Part shown: one piece after another, positions 1 through 6,935 of the stretch
Position numbering within the stretch: the first letter of the stretch is position 1
How the letters are laid out: each line of letters opens with the position of its first letter
Assembly (NCBI GenBank): GCA_023396615.1
Contig: JAEWVM010000059.1
Coordinates: forward strand, 1-17,551
Source: Spirochaetota bacterium
Lineage (GTDB): Bacteria; Spirochaetota; UBA4802; JAFGJZ01
Length of the DNA stretch: 17,551 nt
Reading direction: 5' to 3'
Notes under the pieces: generated by a model
What the model was told of the DNA's origin: nothing
Database searches by the model: none
What the model saw: only the letters and a program-made list of their open reading frames with translations
Made by a program: the position numbers and the translations under genes

Positions 1-566
1 TTTTCTGAAAAGGTTTCATTCCATACTGATAATTCTTTTTTTATTGTATTTTCATCTTTTCCGGATTTAAGAATATAATTTCTAAATTTTAATATTTTTT
101 TATATTGCATAAGACTTTTAAGATACAAATCATCGAATTTAGAAATTACTCCGTCAAAATATTTACGTCTAATCTCAGGCGATGAATCTATTATAAGTAT
201 ATCCTCCGGAGAAAAAACAACTGTCAGAATCTTTCCAAAAAAATCTGATGCAGATAACAACATGCCGTCTATTTTTCTTTTCTTTTCACAACTTTGACCG
301 TTGCTTATACATCCGCTTTCAAAAACAGAATTAGTTCCTTCTTCAATAACCGCTTTGCAAAAAAAAGAATCACTGCCCCATTTTATAATATCTTTATCTT
401 TCGAATTTCTAAAAGATTTTGATCCCGATAAAATAGAAATAGCTTCAATTATATTTGTTTTACCGCTTCCATTGTTTCCAGTAATAATATTAACAGAATC
501 TGAAAATATAATTTTTTGATTCTCATAATTACGGAAATTTTTTAGTAAAATTTCCCTTAATATCAT
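1..566 (-). CDS. recF: RecF, DNA replication/repair ATPase (N-terminal 188 residues; runs off the window)
   Basis: RecF is an SMC-like ATPase that binds gapped DNA and helps RecO/RecR load RecA at stalled forks and gaps. I read the minus frame from ATG at 566; it stays open to the window edge without a stop. The Walker A motif is at residues 30-38 (GNNGSGKTN), after the typical RecF opening (MILREILLKNFRNY). Further on, FSPEDILII followed by SSPEIRRKYFD and a later RNYILK match the family's conserved blocks after Walker A. The Walker B and signature regions lie beyond the edge; a full RecF is usually about 360 residues, so roughly half is missing. The start codon shares one base with the dnaN stop (TGATG), which implies translational coupling. 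It is the last visible gene of the dnaA-dnaN-recF block. Confidence 0.95.
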   Translation of the reverse strand, partial: MILREILLKNFRNYENQKIIFSDSVNIITGNNGSGKTNIIEAISILSGSKSFRNSKDKDIIKWGSDSFFCKAVIEEGTNSVFESGCISNGQSCEKKRKIDGMLLSASDFFGKILTVVFSPEDILIIDSSPEIRRKYFDGVISKFDDLYLKSLMQYKKILKFRNYILKSGKDENTIKKELSVWNETFSE

Positions 567-1687
567 CAGTCTGCTTGTTTAATCTGAATCGGCATTATAA
601 CAGAAACATAATCAGCCGAATTCTCAGGAGTTATTGTAACAGGGCTCATATTTCCGGTAATTGAAATTTTAAATGAAATTGAATCAATCTCTTTAATTGA
701 ATCCATTAAATATTGAGAATTAATACCCAAAGAAATATCATTACCTGAATATTCAATATCTATAATTTCCTGAGTCTCCCCGATATCCTGAAGTTTAGAT
801 TCCATAACAAGCTGATCCTTTGTAAAATTGAGAATGATTTTATATGTCGGTTCTTTTGTAAGAATCATTACTCTTTTTAAGGATTCCGTAAACTTCTTTG
901 TATCCAAAACAGAAAAAGAAATAAAATCTTTCGGCATAACCTGTTTATAATTTGGAAATTGTCCGTCAATTACCCTTGATATAATATCAGTATTTCCAAT
1001 TTTAAAAAAACACTGATTTTCCATTAAACCCAATCTGCATGAGCCGCTTGAAAGAAGTTTATAAACCTCATTTATAGTTTTTAGAGGAATTATGACTCCG
1101 CCTTTAAAATCAATAGCTGAAGAAACTTTTGTATTAATATACGAAAGACGGCGGGAATCTGAAGCTACAGCTGCCATTTTATTATTTTCTTCAAAGACAA
1201 AAAACAAACCATTAAACACAGGTTTTACAGTATCAGTAGATGCTGCAAATATTACTTTTCGAATCATGTCTTTTAATAAAACCTGATCAATTTCAATTAC
1301 ATTATCATTCATTTGAAAATTGATATCAGGAAAATCACCTTTTGATGTTCCAACAAGTTTTAAATTTCCTTTTATCTCTTTTGATTTAGATCTTATAGAA
1401 ATTGAATATGAGTCATCGATATCAAGAATTACAGAACCTTTAGGTAATTCTTTTAGAACCTGGCTAAGTATTTTGCCGTTTGTGGTAAAAGAAATATTTC
1501 CATCGGATACTGAATCAATAGTTGTTTTTAATCCTATTTCATTATCTGTAGAAACAATTTCTACAGAATCCTTTGATACATTAAAAAGACAATTTGATAA
1601 AATAGAATTAACGTTCTTAATATTAATTACTGAATCCGCTATATTAACTGCTTTAAGAAGCTGATCCTTATCTATTTCAATCTTCAT
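566..1687 (-). CDS. dnaN: DNA polymerase III beta subunit (sliding clamp)
   Basis: The beta clamp forms a ring around DNA that tethers polymerase III and many repair proteins. The 373-residue length is normal for the family, with three clamp folds in tandem. Recognisable blocks are KVIFAASTDTVKPVFNG (residues 144-160), the VASDSRRLSY strand (174-183; VATDGHRLA-like in relatives), DGQFPNYKQVMP (241-252) and the C-terminal YVSVIMPIQI (360-369), which is the typical hydrophobic end of the clamp. The ATG start is supported by AGAGG placed eight bases upstream on the minus strand. The gene lies 264 bases after dnaA, separated by a hairpin, and its stop overlaps the recF start by one base. The 264-base gap suggests it has its own promoter as well as possible read-through from dnaA. 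Confidence 0.97.
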   Translation of the reverse strand: MKIEIDKDQLLKAVNIADSVINIKNVNSILSNCLFNVSKDSVEIVSTDNEIGLKTTIDSVSDGNISFTTNGKILSQVLKELPKGSVILDIDDSYSISIRSKSKEIKGNLKLVGTSKGDFPDINFQMNDNVIEIDQVLLKDMIRKVIFAASTDTVKPVFNGLFFVFEENNKMAAVASDSRRLSYINTKVSSAIDFKGGVIIPLKTINEVYKLLSSGSCRLGLMENQCFFKIGNTDIISRVIDGQFPNYKQVMPKDFISFSVLDTKKFTESLKRVMILTKEPTYKIILNFTKDQLVMESKLQDIGETQEIIDIEYSGNDISLGINSQYLMDSIKEIDSISFKISITGNMSPVTITPENSADYVSVIMPIQIKQAD

Positions 1688-1951
1688 TACTAATACCTCT
1701 ATATTAATATTTTTTATTAATAATTAATAGCAATAGTAGTAGGTGCTGTTAATTAGTTAATAATAAAAACTATATCTCATTTTACCAGGCGTTATGAGTT
1801 TTATAGTTTGTTTATAAAGTTCACACAACTCAAAAATAAAAATGATAAATCTTAACCGAAAAAAATATGAACAAAATATCTAGATTAAAAAACAAAAACA
1901 AAGATTTAATAACACAATAAAAGCTGTTATTAAGCATTTATAAACAACTAA
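1688..1951. other. dnaA-dnaN intergenic region, very AT-rich
   Basis: These 264 bases contain no convincing gene. They hold a hairpin (1767-1809, listed separately), one copy of the 9-mer TGTTATTAA (1925-1933) that also occurs upstream of dnaA, and a related TGTTAATTA at 1747-1755. The dnaN promoter is expected here, but the AT richness gives many weak -10-like hexamers and I cannot single one out. Some bacteria have a bipartite origin with DnaA boxes on both sides of dnaA; one or two weak boxes here are compatible with that but do not show it. Confidence 0.5.
1767..1809 (-). terminator. Stem-loop between dnaA and dnaN; possible terminator or attenuator
   Basis: AAACTATA (1767-1774) pairs with TATAGTTT (1802-1809), and inside it CTCAT (1776-1780) pairs with ATGAG (1794-1798). 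The loop is 13 bases and the internal loop is asymmetric (1 against 3 bases). Read on the minus strand, which is the dnaA-to-dnaN direction, the second arm runs directly into TTTTTATTATT, as in an intrinsic terminator. The stem is AT-rich and so weak. It could reduce dnaA read-through into dnaN, or be a structured dnaN leader. Confidence 0.45.
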
Positions 1952-3307
1952 TTAACTTTTAAGTTCGGATCTTATTTCCTCAATAATTTCTTTTATGTTA
2001 TCATCCTCTTTTAGAAGTGATTCTATATTCTTTCTGGCGTTAATAACTGTTGAATGGTCCCTTTTCCCGAACTCCTTACCTATTTCAATTGTTGTTAAAT
2101 TTGTTAATTGTGTTGATAAGTATATTGCTATAAATCTAGGCATAATTATACTATTATGTCTGTTCTTAGAAATTATAAGATCAGGAGTCGTTTCATATTT
2201 AACCGCAACTTTTTCAAGGATATCGCTAATTGTTATCTGTTTATTCTGATTTTCTTCAAATAACGGCTTCAAATGTGTTTTAGCCATTTCTATAGTTATT
2301 CTTTTATTCTGAAGAATGTTAGCAACATGGTTAATGTTAATGAGAGATGCTTCAAGAGATCTTATATTAGACTTAATTCTTGATGCAATATAGTTTATAA
2401 CTTCTTCCGAAATGTCTATTCCTAGAATTTCAGCTTTTCTTCTTAGAATGGCTTCCCGAGTTTCAAGATTAGGAATTTGAATATCTGCTAAAAGACCGCC
2501 TAAAAATCTAGTTTTTAGTCTTTCAGTCAAATGAGATATTTCTTTTGGAGGTCTATCGCTTGTAAGAACAATTTGTTTTCTTTTATTATGAAGTTCATCA
2601 AAAGTATGAAAAAATTCTTCCTGCAACTGTATTTTATCAGAAAGAAACTGAATATCGTCAATAAGGAGAATATCCACATATCTGAACTTCAGTTTAAACT
2701 GATGCATTGACTGATTTTTCATAGCATTGATAAATTCATTAAGGAATTGTTCTGTTTTAATGTATAAAACCTTTAAATATGGTTTATCTTTGAGTATTTG
2801 ATGACCAATAGCCTGAAGAAGATGAGTTTTTCCTACACCTGAATTACCATAAAGGAAAAGAGGATTATAAACACCTGCAGGATTTTTAGATACATTAAGC
2901 GCGGCTGCGTGTGCAAATTGATTATTTGCACCGATTACAAATGTTTCAAAAGTGTAATATGAGTTAAGTTCAATGCTTGAACTGTTTTCTTTTTCCATTT
3001 TTCTGACTTCCGTCTCAGGTTTCACTATATCTTGTTTATTTTCAATTACATTTTTATTAAGATCGTAAATGAAATTACATAGATAATCTGTTCCCGTATT
3101 CTTTTTCAGAAGTTCATTAATTGTTTTTGAATATGAATTTGTTATATATCTCTGAGCAACATCATCCTGTACTTTTATTGTTAAAATATTATCAGAATAC
3201 TTAATAACAGATGTATCTTTAAACCATGCATCAAAAGTTTGTTTGTTAATGTTGGATTGCAGGTCGTTTAAAACCATTCCCCAGAGATTCTCAGCCGAAT
3301 TTAACAT
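1952..3307 (-). CDS. dnaA: Chromosomal replication initiator DnaA
   Basis: DnaA binds 9-mer boxes at oriC, melts the unwinding element in its ATP form and loads the helicase. With the start at 3307 the protein is 451 residues, a normal length. Domain I is residues 1-80 (opening LWGMVLNDLQ) and a variable linker runs to about 115. The AAA+ domain follows: Walker A GNSGVGKT (154-161), Walker B ILLIDDIQF (213-221), sensor I LTSDRPP (248-254), box VII arginine finger R267 (LKTRF) and sensor II R316. Domain IV has the helix-turn-helix signature GKRDHSTVINA (414-424). An in-frame ATG at 3382 would add 25 residues, but it has no Shine-Dalgarno sequence and would place a hydrophobic stretch before domain I. 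The ATG at 3307 has AGGGG four bases upstream and begins as DnaA proteins normally do. Confidence 0.97.
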   Translation of the reverse strand: MLNSAENLWGMVLNDLQSNINKQTFDAWFKDTSVIKYSDNILTIKVQDDVAQRYITNSYSKTINELLKKNTGTDYLCNFIYDLNKNVIENKQDIVKPETEVRKMEKENSSSIELNSYYTFETFVIGANNQFAHAAALNVSKNPAGVYNPLFLYGNSGVGKTHLLQAIGHQILKDKPYLKVLYIKTEQFLNEFINAMKNQSMHQFKLKFRYVDILLIDDIQFLSDKIQLQEEFFHTFDELHNKRKQIVLTSDRPPKEISHLTERLKTRFLGGLLADIQIPNLETREAILRRKAEILGIDISEEVINYIASRIKSNIRSLEASLININHVANILQNKRITIEMAKTHLKPLFEENQNKQITISDILEKVAVKYETTPDLIISKNRHNSIIMPRFIAIYLSTQLTNLTTIEIGKEFGKRDHSTVINARKNIESLLKEDDNIKEIIEEIRSELKS

Positions 3308-3438
3308 AATACCCCTAAAAAATAACAATAGAATATCGGAAAGAATGGACAATTCTTCCTGGAAATAAATTTCCGTGAACATTAAAAGTTGTTACGAATG
3401 ATATGTTCTAATATTTCTTTCTAATTCTCTTTCTTGGC

Positions 3439-3540
3439 AAGAAATTAATTCACATTGATAAGAAATTAATAACAATTGTTAATAACCTGTTGATATGTGT
3501 TATTTAGCCTGTTATTAATGTTATTAGTTAGGAATTAATT
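3439..3540 (+). repeat. AAGAAATTAAT direct repeats (origin iteron-like)
   Basis: The 11-mer AAGAAATTAAT occurs exactly at 3439-3449 and 3460-3470, a 21-base spacing equal to two helical turns. A related AGGAATTAATT is at 3530-3540. Phased AT-rich repeats of this kind resemble the unwinding-element repeats of bacterial origins. They could instead be operator half-sites for a dnaA regulator. Confidence 0.5.
3466..3527 (+). repeat. Cluster of five TGTTATTAA-like 9-mers; candidate DnaA boxes
   Basis: The copies are TGTTATTAA on the minus strand at 3466-3474, TGTTAATAA at 3477-3485, TGTTATTTA at 3498-3506, TGTTATTAA at 3510-3518 and TGTTATTAG at 3519-3527. The first two face each other in an imperfect 20-base palindrome (3466-3485) with a perfect 12-base core, TAACAATTGTTA. 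The last two abut head to tail. TGTTAATAA differs from canonical TGTGGATAA at two positions and TGTTATTAA at three. In such AT-rich DNA some copies may be chance, but their density and arrangement here are striking. Confidence 0.5.
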
Positions 3541-3607
3541 GTTTAAATGTTGTTGATTAAAAAGACGGGTCTTATTTGTTAGGAAATCAAGAAAAAATGG
3601 AGGCTTC

Positions 3608-3841
3608 ATGGGAGCAATAATAGCGGATATAAGTAAAAACGCCAGAGAAATAGTAAGAATAGATGTTTCTGAATTTAAAGAAAAAGAATATATAAATATA
3701 AGGATATGGTTTCATGATGTGGACGGTCAGACAAAACCGACTCAGAAAGGTATTGCGCTCAGTGTAGACCAGTACGAAGAACTATTTAAGGCCGTAGAGA
3801 AAGTAGGAGAGTATATCAAAGACAAAAAAGAGAACGGTTAA
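3608..3841 (+). CDS. PC4/p15-like ssDNA-binding transcriptional coactivator protein
   Basis: This 77-residue protein is almost entirely one PC4 domain. The blocks REIVRIDVSEFKEKEYINIR (residues 13-32), W34 and KPTQKGIALSVDQYEEL (43-59) match the family pattern of beta strands, the KGI(S/A)L turn and the C-terminal helix. PC4 proteins dimerise and bind single-stranded or melted DNA without sequence specificity; in bacteria their roles in transcription, replication or repair are poorly defined. The start has GGAGG at 3599-3603, four bases upstream. It is divergent from dnaA across the candidate origin, so its expression may be linked to initiation, but that is inference. It ends one base before the stop of the convergent phosphatase gene, leaving no room for a terminator between them. 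Confidence 0.88.
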   Translation: MGAIIADISKNAREIVRIDVSEFKEKEYINIRIWFHDVDGQTKPTQKGIALSVDQYEELFKAVEKVGEYIKDKKENG

Positions 3842-3842
3842 A

Positions 3843-4991
3843 TCAAAATTCAATGAACATAAAAGTTAAATCATCGGATTTATCACTATAATCGGAAAAA
3901 GCCATAACTTCATTAAGAAGCTTACTGCAAAAATCATTACCTGAAATATCTCTATTTTTGGTTATAAATTTTGCAAGGGCTTTTTCTCCGAAATCCTCTC
4001 TGTTTCCATTTTTCATTTCGGTTAAACCGTCAGTATAAAGAATAAGACAATCTCCTTTTTCAATTTTTATTGCTTTTTCTTCATAGAAAGATTCTTCCAT
4101 TATTCCGACAAAAAAACCGGAGTTTGTATCAAGTGATAAGATTTTTCCTGATGAACTGCGATAGAGAAGGGGTAGAGTGTGACCTGCGTTTGAAAATTTT
4201 AAAATCTTCTTTTTATTATCATACAAGGCGTAAAAAGCCGAAAAGTACTGTCCGTCAAACATGAACTTATAAACATCTTTATTAACAGAAGATAATAATT
4301 CCTTAGGTGATTCTGTTACTGAAGAATATACGCTGAAAATCATTTTAGCCATAGTAACTATAAGTGCAGCCGGAATTCCATGACCGGTAACATCAGCTAT
4401 AACAAAAGCAGTTTTATCTTCGTTTATCTTATATACATCGAAAAAATCTCCTCCGATATCTTCCATCGGGAGATATTTACCGGATATTTTAGGGTAAGGG
4501 ATGTGCGAAAAATCATGAGGTATAATGAACTGCTGAATTTTTTTAGCGGCCTCAAGTTCTTTTTTTATCAGCATATTTCTTTCAAATAAAAGATCGTGAG
4601 TTCTTTTCAAACGAAGCAGGGACATTGTACGGGCAACAAGTTCTTTCTGGTTAATGGGTTTCTGAAGAAAATCGTCGGCTCCAATATTTAACCCCTTTAT
4701 TTTTGCATTAAGATCATCGTTTCCGGTCATTAGAACGAGTGGAATAAAATCATTACGTTTTTTGCTTTTTATTTCTTTTATGAAGTCAATTCCATCCATT
4801 TTAGGCATGACAGTATCTACGAAAATAATATCAAATTTTTCAGACAGAGATCTTTCAAGACCGGATTCTCCGTCTTCAGCTTCATCTACAGAAAAATTCA
4901 GTTCGGATAAAGTTTTTCTTATAACAGTGCGGTTAAGCTTGCTGTCGTCAATTACCAGAATTTTTGCATTTGAAAGACTTATATTTCGCAT
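3843..4991 (-). CDS. Response regulator with SpoIIE/PP2C-type serine phosphatase output (RsbU-like)
   Basis: This is a cytoplasmic two-domain signalling protein of 382 residues. The receiver domain (about 8-127) is intact: acidic pair D15/D16, phosphoacceptor D59 in FVDTVMPKMDG, T89, and K111 in the KP turn. A short helix (about 130-155) leads to a PP2C-like SpoIIE domain with the metal-binding motifs EDIGGDFFD (177-185), ADVTGHG (199-205), NAGH (268-271), LYTDGL (318-323) and SDDLT (372-376). Relatives dephosphorylate anti-sigma-factor antagonists in partner-switching cascades, with activity set by receiver phosphorylation. No histidine kinase, STAS antagonist or RsbW-like kinase is in the window. 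The ATG lacks a nearby Shine-Dalgarno sequence: GAGGG is 17 bases upstream. An in-frame ATT at 5003 would be better spaced, but I keep the ATG. Confidence 0.9.
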   Translation of the reverse strand: MRNISLSNAKILVIDDSKLNRTVIRKTLSELNFSVDEAEDGESGLERSLSEKFDIIFVDTVMPKMDGIDFIKEIKSKKRNDFIPLVLMTGNDDLNAKIKGLNIGADDFLQKPINQKELVARTMSLLRLKRTHDLLFERNMLIKKELEAAKKIQQFIIPHDFSHIPYPKISGKYLPMEDIGGDFFDVYKINEDKTAFVIADVTGHGIPAALIVTMAKMIFSVYSSVTESPKELLSSVNKDVYKFMFDGQYFSAFYALYDNKKKILKFSNAGHTLPLLYRSSSGKILSLDTNSGFFVGIMEESFYEEKAIKIEKGDCLILYTDGLTEMKNGNREDFGEKALAKFITKNRDISGNDFCSKLLNEVMAFSDYSDKSDDLTFMFIEF

Positions 4992-5045
4992 AAACGCTTG
5001 AATTTATTCCCTCATTTTGCTACGTAGTTTATTTCAAAAACAAAA

Positions 5046-6935
5046 ATGATTAATAGCAAGAAAAAAATTAAACTTCTGTTTATACAGCTTCCGTTGATTG
5101 ATCACGGATATAACTATATTGATGGTAATATTTTTACCGCTCCTTCATCTCTTTCAGCGTATATTTCAAAGAATTTCAAAGAATATGTGGAAGAACTATA
5201 TGTAATACCTTCAGATATACAGAATTTTGCTTCTAATAAGATTATTGCGCAAATTGCTGTAAAATATGAACCTGATTTAATTCTTTTTTCTAATTATCTA
5301 TGGAATGCCGAACGTCATATTTCTCTTGCTGGATTAATTAAGAAAAAAATCAAAACAAAGATTATTTTCGGCGGACCTGAGATATCCGAAAATTCTTATA
5401 TTCTTTCTAAAAAGCAAAAAGCAGTTGATTTCTTTGTAAAAGGCGAAGGGGAGTTCTTTTTTAATAAGTATTTTGCCGGAGAATACCGGAAACATCTGCA
5501 TAAAATTAATGACAATCTATTATTTCTTCAGAGAGAAAATGAACTTCTTTGTCCTTCAGAAATAGTTGAACCTTATTCTTCGGGATACTTAAACAGATCA
5601 AACGATCAATCTGTTTTTATTGAGCTTACAAGAGGATGTTATTATAAATGCAGTTACTGCAATTATTCCAGATTCGGAAAAAAAGTAAGAGAGCTCCCTT
5701 CTTCAATTCTTTTAGAATCACTTAAAAATAGCAAAAGACCTTTGAAAGAAGTTTACATTCTTTCTCCTTCTTTTGGAAACAGAAAGGATTATCGAACTAT
5801 TCTTGAAGAATTGTCAAAGCTAAAACCCAAAGTTTCTATTCATACCGAGCTTCGTACTGAAAATATAACCAAAGAAGATGCATTGTTATTAAAGAAGGCA
5901 GGAGTAAATTCTCTCGAAGTTGGAATACAGACTTTTACTGAAAATGCTTTAAAGCAGGCTGGCAGACACTCAGAAAAGAAAAAAGCTCTTGAAGGTTTAA
6001 AAAATTTACGATCTGCCGGCATATCTTTAAAGATTGGTATGATTCCCGGCCTTCCCGGTGATTCGATATTATCATTCATGCAGGGTGTTGCAGAATTAGT
6101 TGAAGAAGGTTTTGCAGAAGAAATAGAATTCTATCCTCTAATGGTCCTTCCAGGAACAGCTGTACGTGATTTCTGTGATGCCAAGGGATATAAATATATG
6201 AAGAAACCGCCTTATTATTTTTTAAAAGGCGGAGATTTTAGAGAAGAAGATATCTTCGCGGCCAAACAGGAAATAGAAAATATTACCGGATTTGAAGTTT
6301 CATCAAAAAAAATTCCGGATTTTACTTCAGATGATGATGCGATATTTGTAAAAGGGATAAAAACTGATTCAAAAAAAATAGAACAGATTTTAGCAAAGAA
6401 AGATTTTATTGATACAAATGTTTTTTCCTTTCAGATCAATATTTTAAACAAATTAGATTCACAAAAAGTCCTAAGTCTTTTCTCAGAATATGAGACAGAA
6501 TGGGAGCTTCTCAATATAATTTTTACAGGAGATTTTCTGATAAAGGAAAATCCGGTTTCATTTGCTGAAAAAGAACATTTTTTCAAGAGAATGCATTATT
6601 ATGACAGTAATTCAACAGGAAGAAAAAAGCAGTATTATCACATAACGGAAGATATTGAGTTTTTTGAAAAAATTAGTGGGAAATACTTTTTAATTGAGCC
6701 TCTTATGAAACTTACAAAGAAGAATATCTCATATATCGCAAATTCAGAAAATCCGGTATTAGTCCTTTTTTCAAATGGATTATATACTGCTAATAGAAAG
6801 CTTCTTTCTGAGAAATATGCAGAGTATTATGATTATATTTCTTTCGAAGATAAGGATGAAATGAGAATGTTTTATTCGGATATTAAAAAAGAAATTTCTG
6901 AACATTATTTCAGGTCAAAGTTAATTTCTGTCTGA
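5046..6935 (+). CDS. B12-binding-type radical SAM protein, substrate unknown
   Basis: This 629-residue protein has the layout of the B12-binding radical SAM family. Residues 8-145 resemble the Rossmann-like cobalamin-binding domain (LLFIQLP, DLILFSNYLWNAERH, IIFGGPE, FFVKGEGE) but lack a clear DxHxxG base-on motif. The radical SAM domain follows (about 188-400), with the 4Fe-4S cysteines C198, C202 and C205 (CYYKCSYC), EVGIQT (291-296) and IPGLPGD (333-339). The C-terminal 220 residues match nothing I recognise. Members include methyltransferases and cyclisation enzymes, so no reaction can be assigned. The ATG has no evident Shine-Dalgarno sequence, which suggests weak or atypical initiation. 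It shares a 54-base divergent promoter region with the phosphatase gene, which contains the 8-base palindrome CTACGTAG. Its 3' end overlaps the convergent GGDEF gene by 15 bases. Confidence 0.85.
   Translation: MINSKKKIKLLFIQLPLIDHGYNYIDGNIFTAPSSLSAYISKNFKEYVEELYVIPSDIQNFASNKIIAQIAVKYEPDLILFSNYLWNAERHISLAGLIKKKIKTKIIFGGPEISENSYILSKKQKAVDFFVKGEGEFFFNKYFAGEYRKHLHKINDNLLFLQRENELLCPSEIVEPYSSGYLNRSNDQSVFIELTRGCYYKCSYCNYSRFGKKVRELPSSILLESLKNSKRPLKEVYILSPSFGNRKDYRTILEELSKLKPKVSIHTELRTENITKEDALLLKKAGVNSLEVGIQTFTENALKQAGRHSEKKKALEGLKNLRSAGISLKIGMIPGLPGDSILSFMQGVAELVEEGFAEEIEFYPLMVLPGTAVRDFCDAKGYKYMKKPPYYFLKGGDFREEDIFAAKQEIENITGFEVSSKKIPDFTSDDDAIFVKGIKTDSKKIEQILAKKDFIDTNVFSFQINILNKLDSQKVLSLFSEYETEWELLNIIFTGDFLIKENPVSFAEKEHFFKRMHYYDSNSTGRKKQYYHITEDIEFFEKISGKYFLIEPLMKLTKKNISYIANSENPVLVLFSNGLYTANRKLLSEKYAEYYDYISFEDKDEMRMFYSDIKKEISEHYFRSKLISV

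Larger units (their letters stand above)
3308..3607. other. Candidate oriC / divergent dnaA-PC4 control region
   Basis: This 300-base AT-rich stretch lies between the divergent dnaA and PC4-like genes and contains no supported gene. Between about 3439 and 3540 it carries two repeat classes: 9-mers of the TGTTATTAA/TGTTAATAA type in both orientations, and AAGAAATTAAT-like direct repeats. Both are described separately. Repeats plus extreme AT content beside dnaA are the usual signs of a bacterial origin with its unwinding element. The 9-mers keep the outer TGT and TAA of the reverse-complement DnaA box (TGTGGATAA) but differ in the centre, so the assignment is inference. The dnaA and PC4 promoters must also be here; I could not choose between weak candidates. 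Confidence 0.6.

Noticed and set aside
301..519. Plus-strand frame of 72 codons
   Set aside because: It is antisense to the clear RecF reading frame with Walker A and has no family signature.
1092..1664. Two plus-strand frames opposite dnaN
   Set aside because: They are antisense to conserved beta-clamp blocks and have no Shine-Dalgarno support or recognisable domains.
3562..3573. AAGAC-GG-GTCTT inverted repeat before the PC4 gene
   Set aside because: The stem is only five bases with a two-base loop, too small to call a regulatory element.
4070..5001. Three plus-strand frames opposite the phosphatase gene
   Set aside because: The minus-strand frame has complete receiver and PP2C motifs; the plus frames are shadows.
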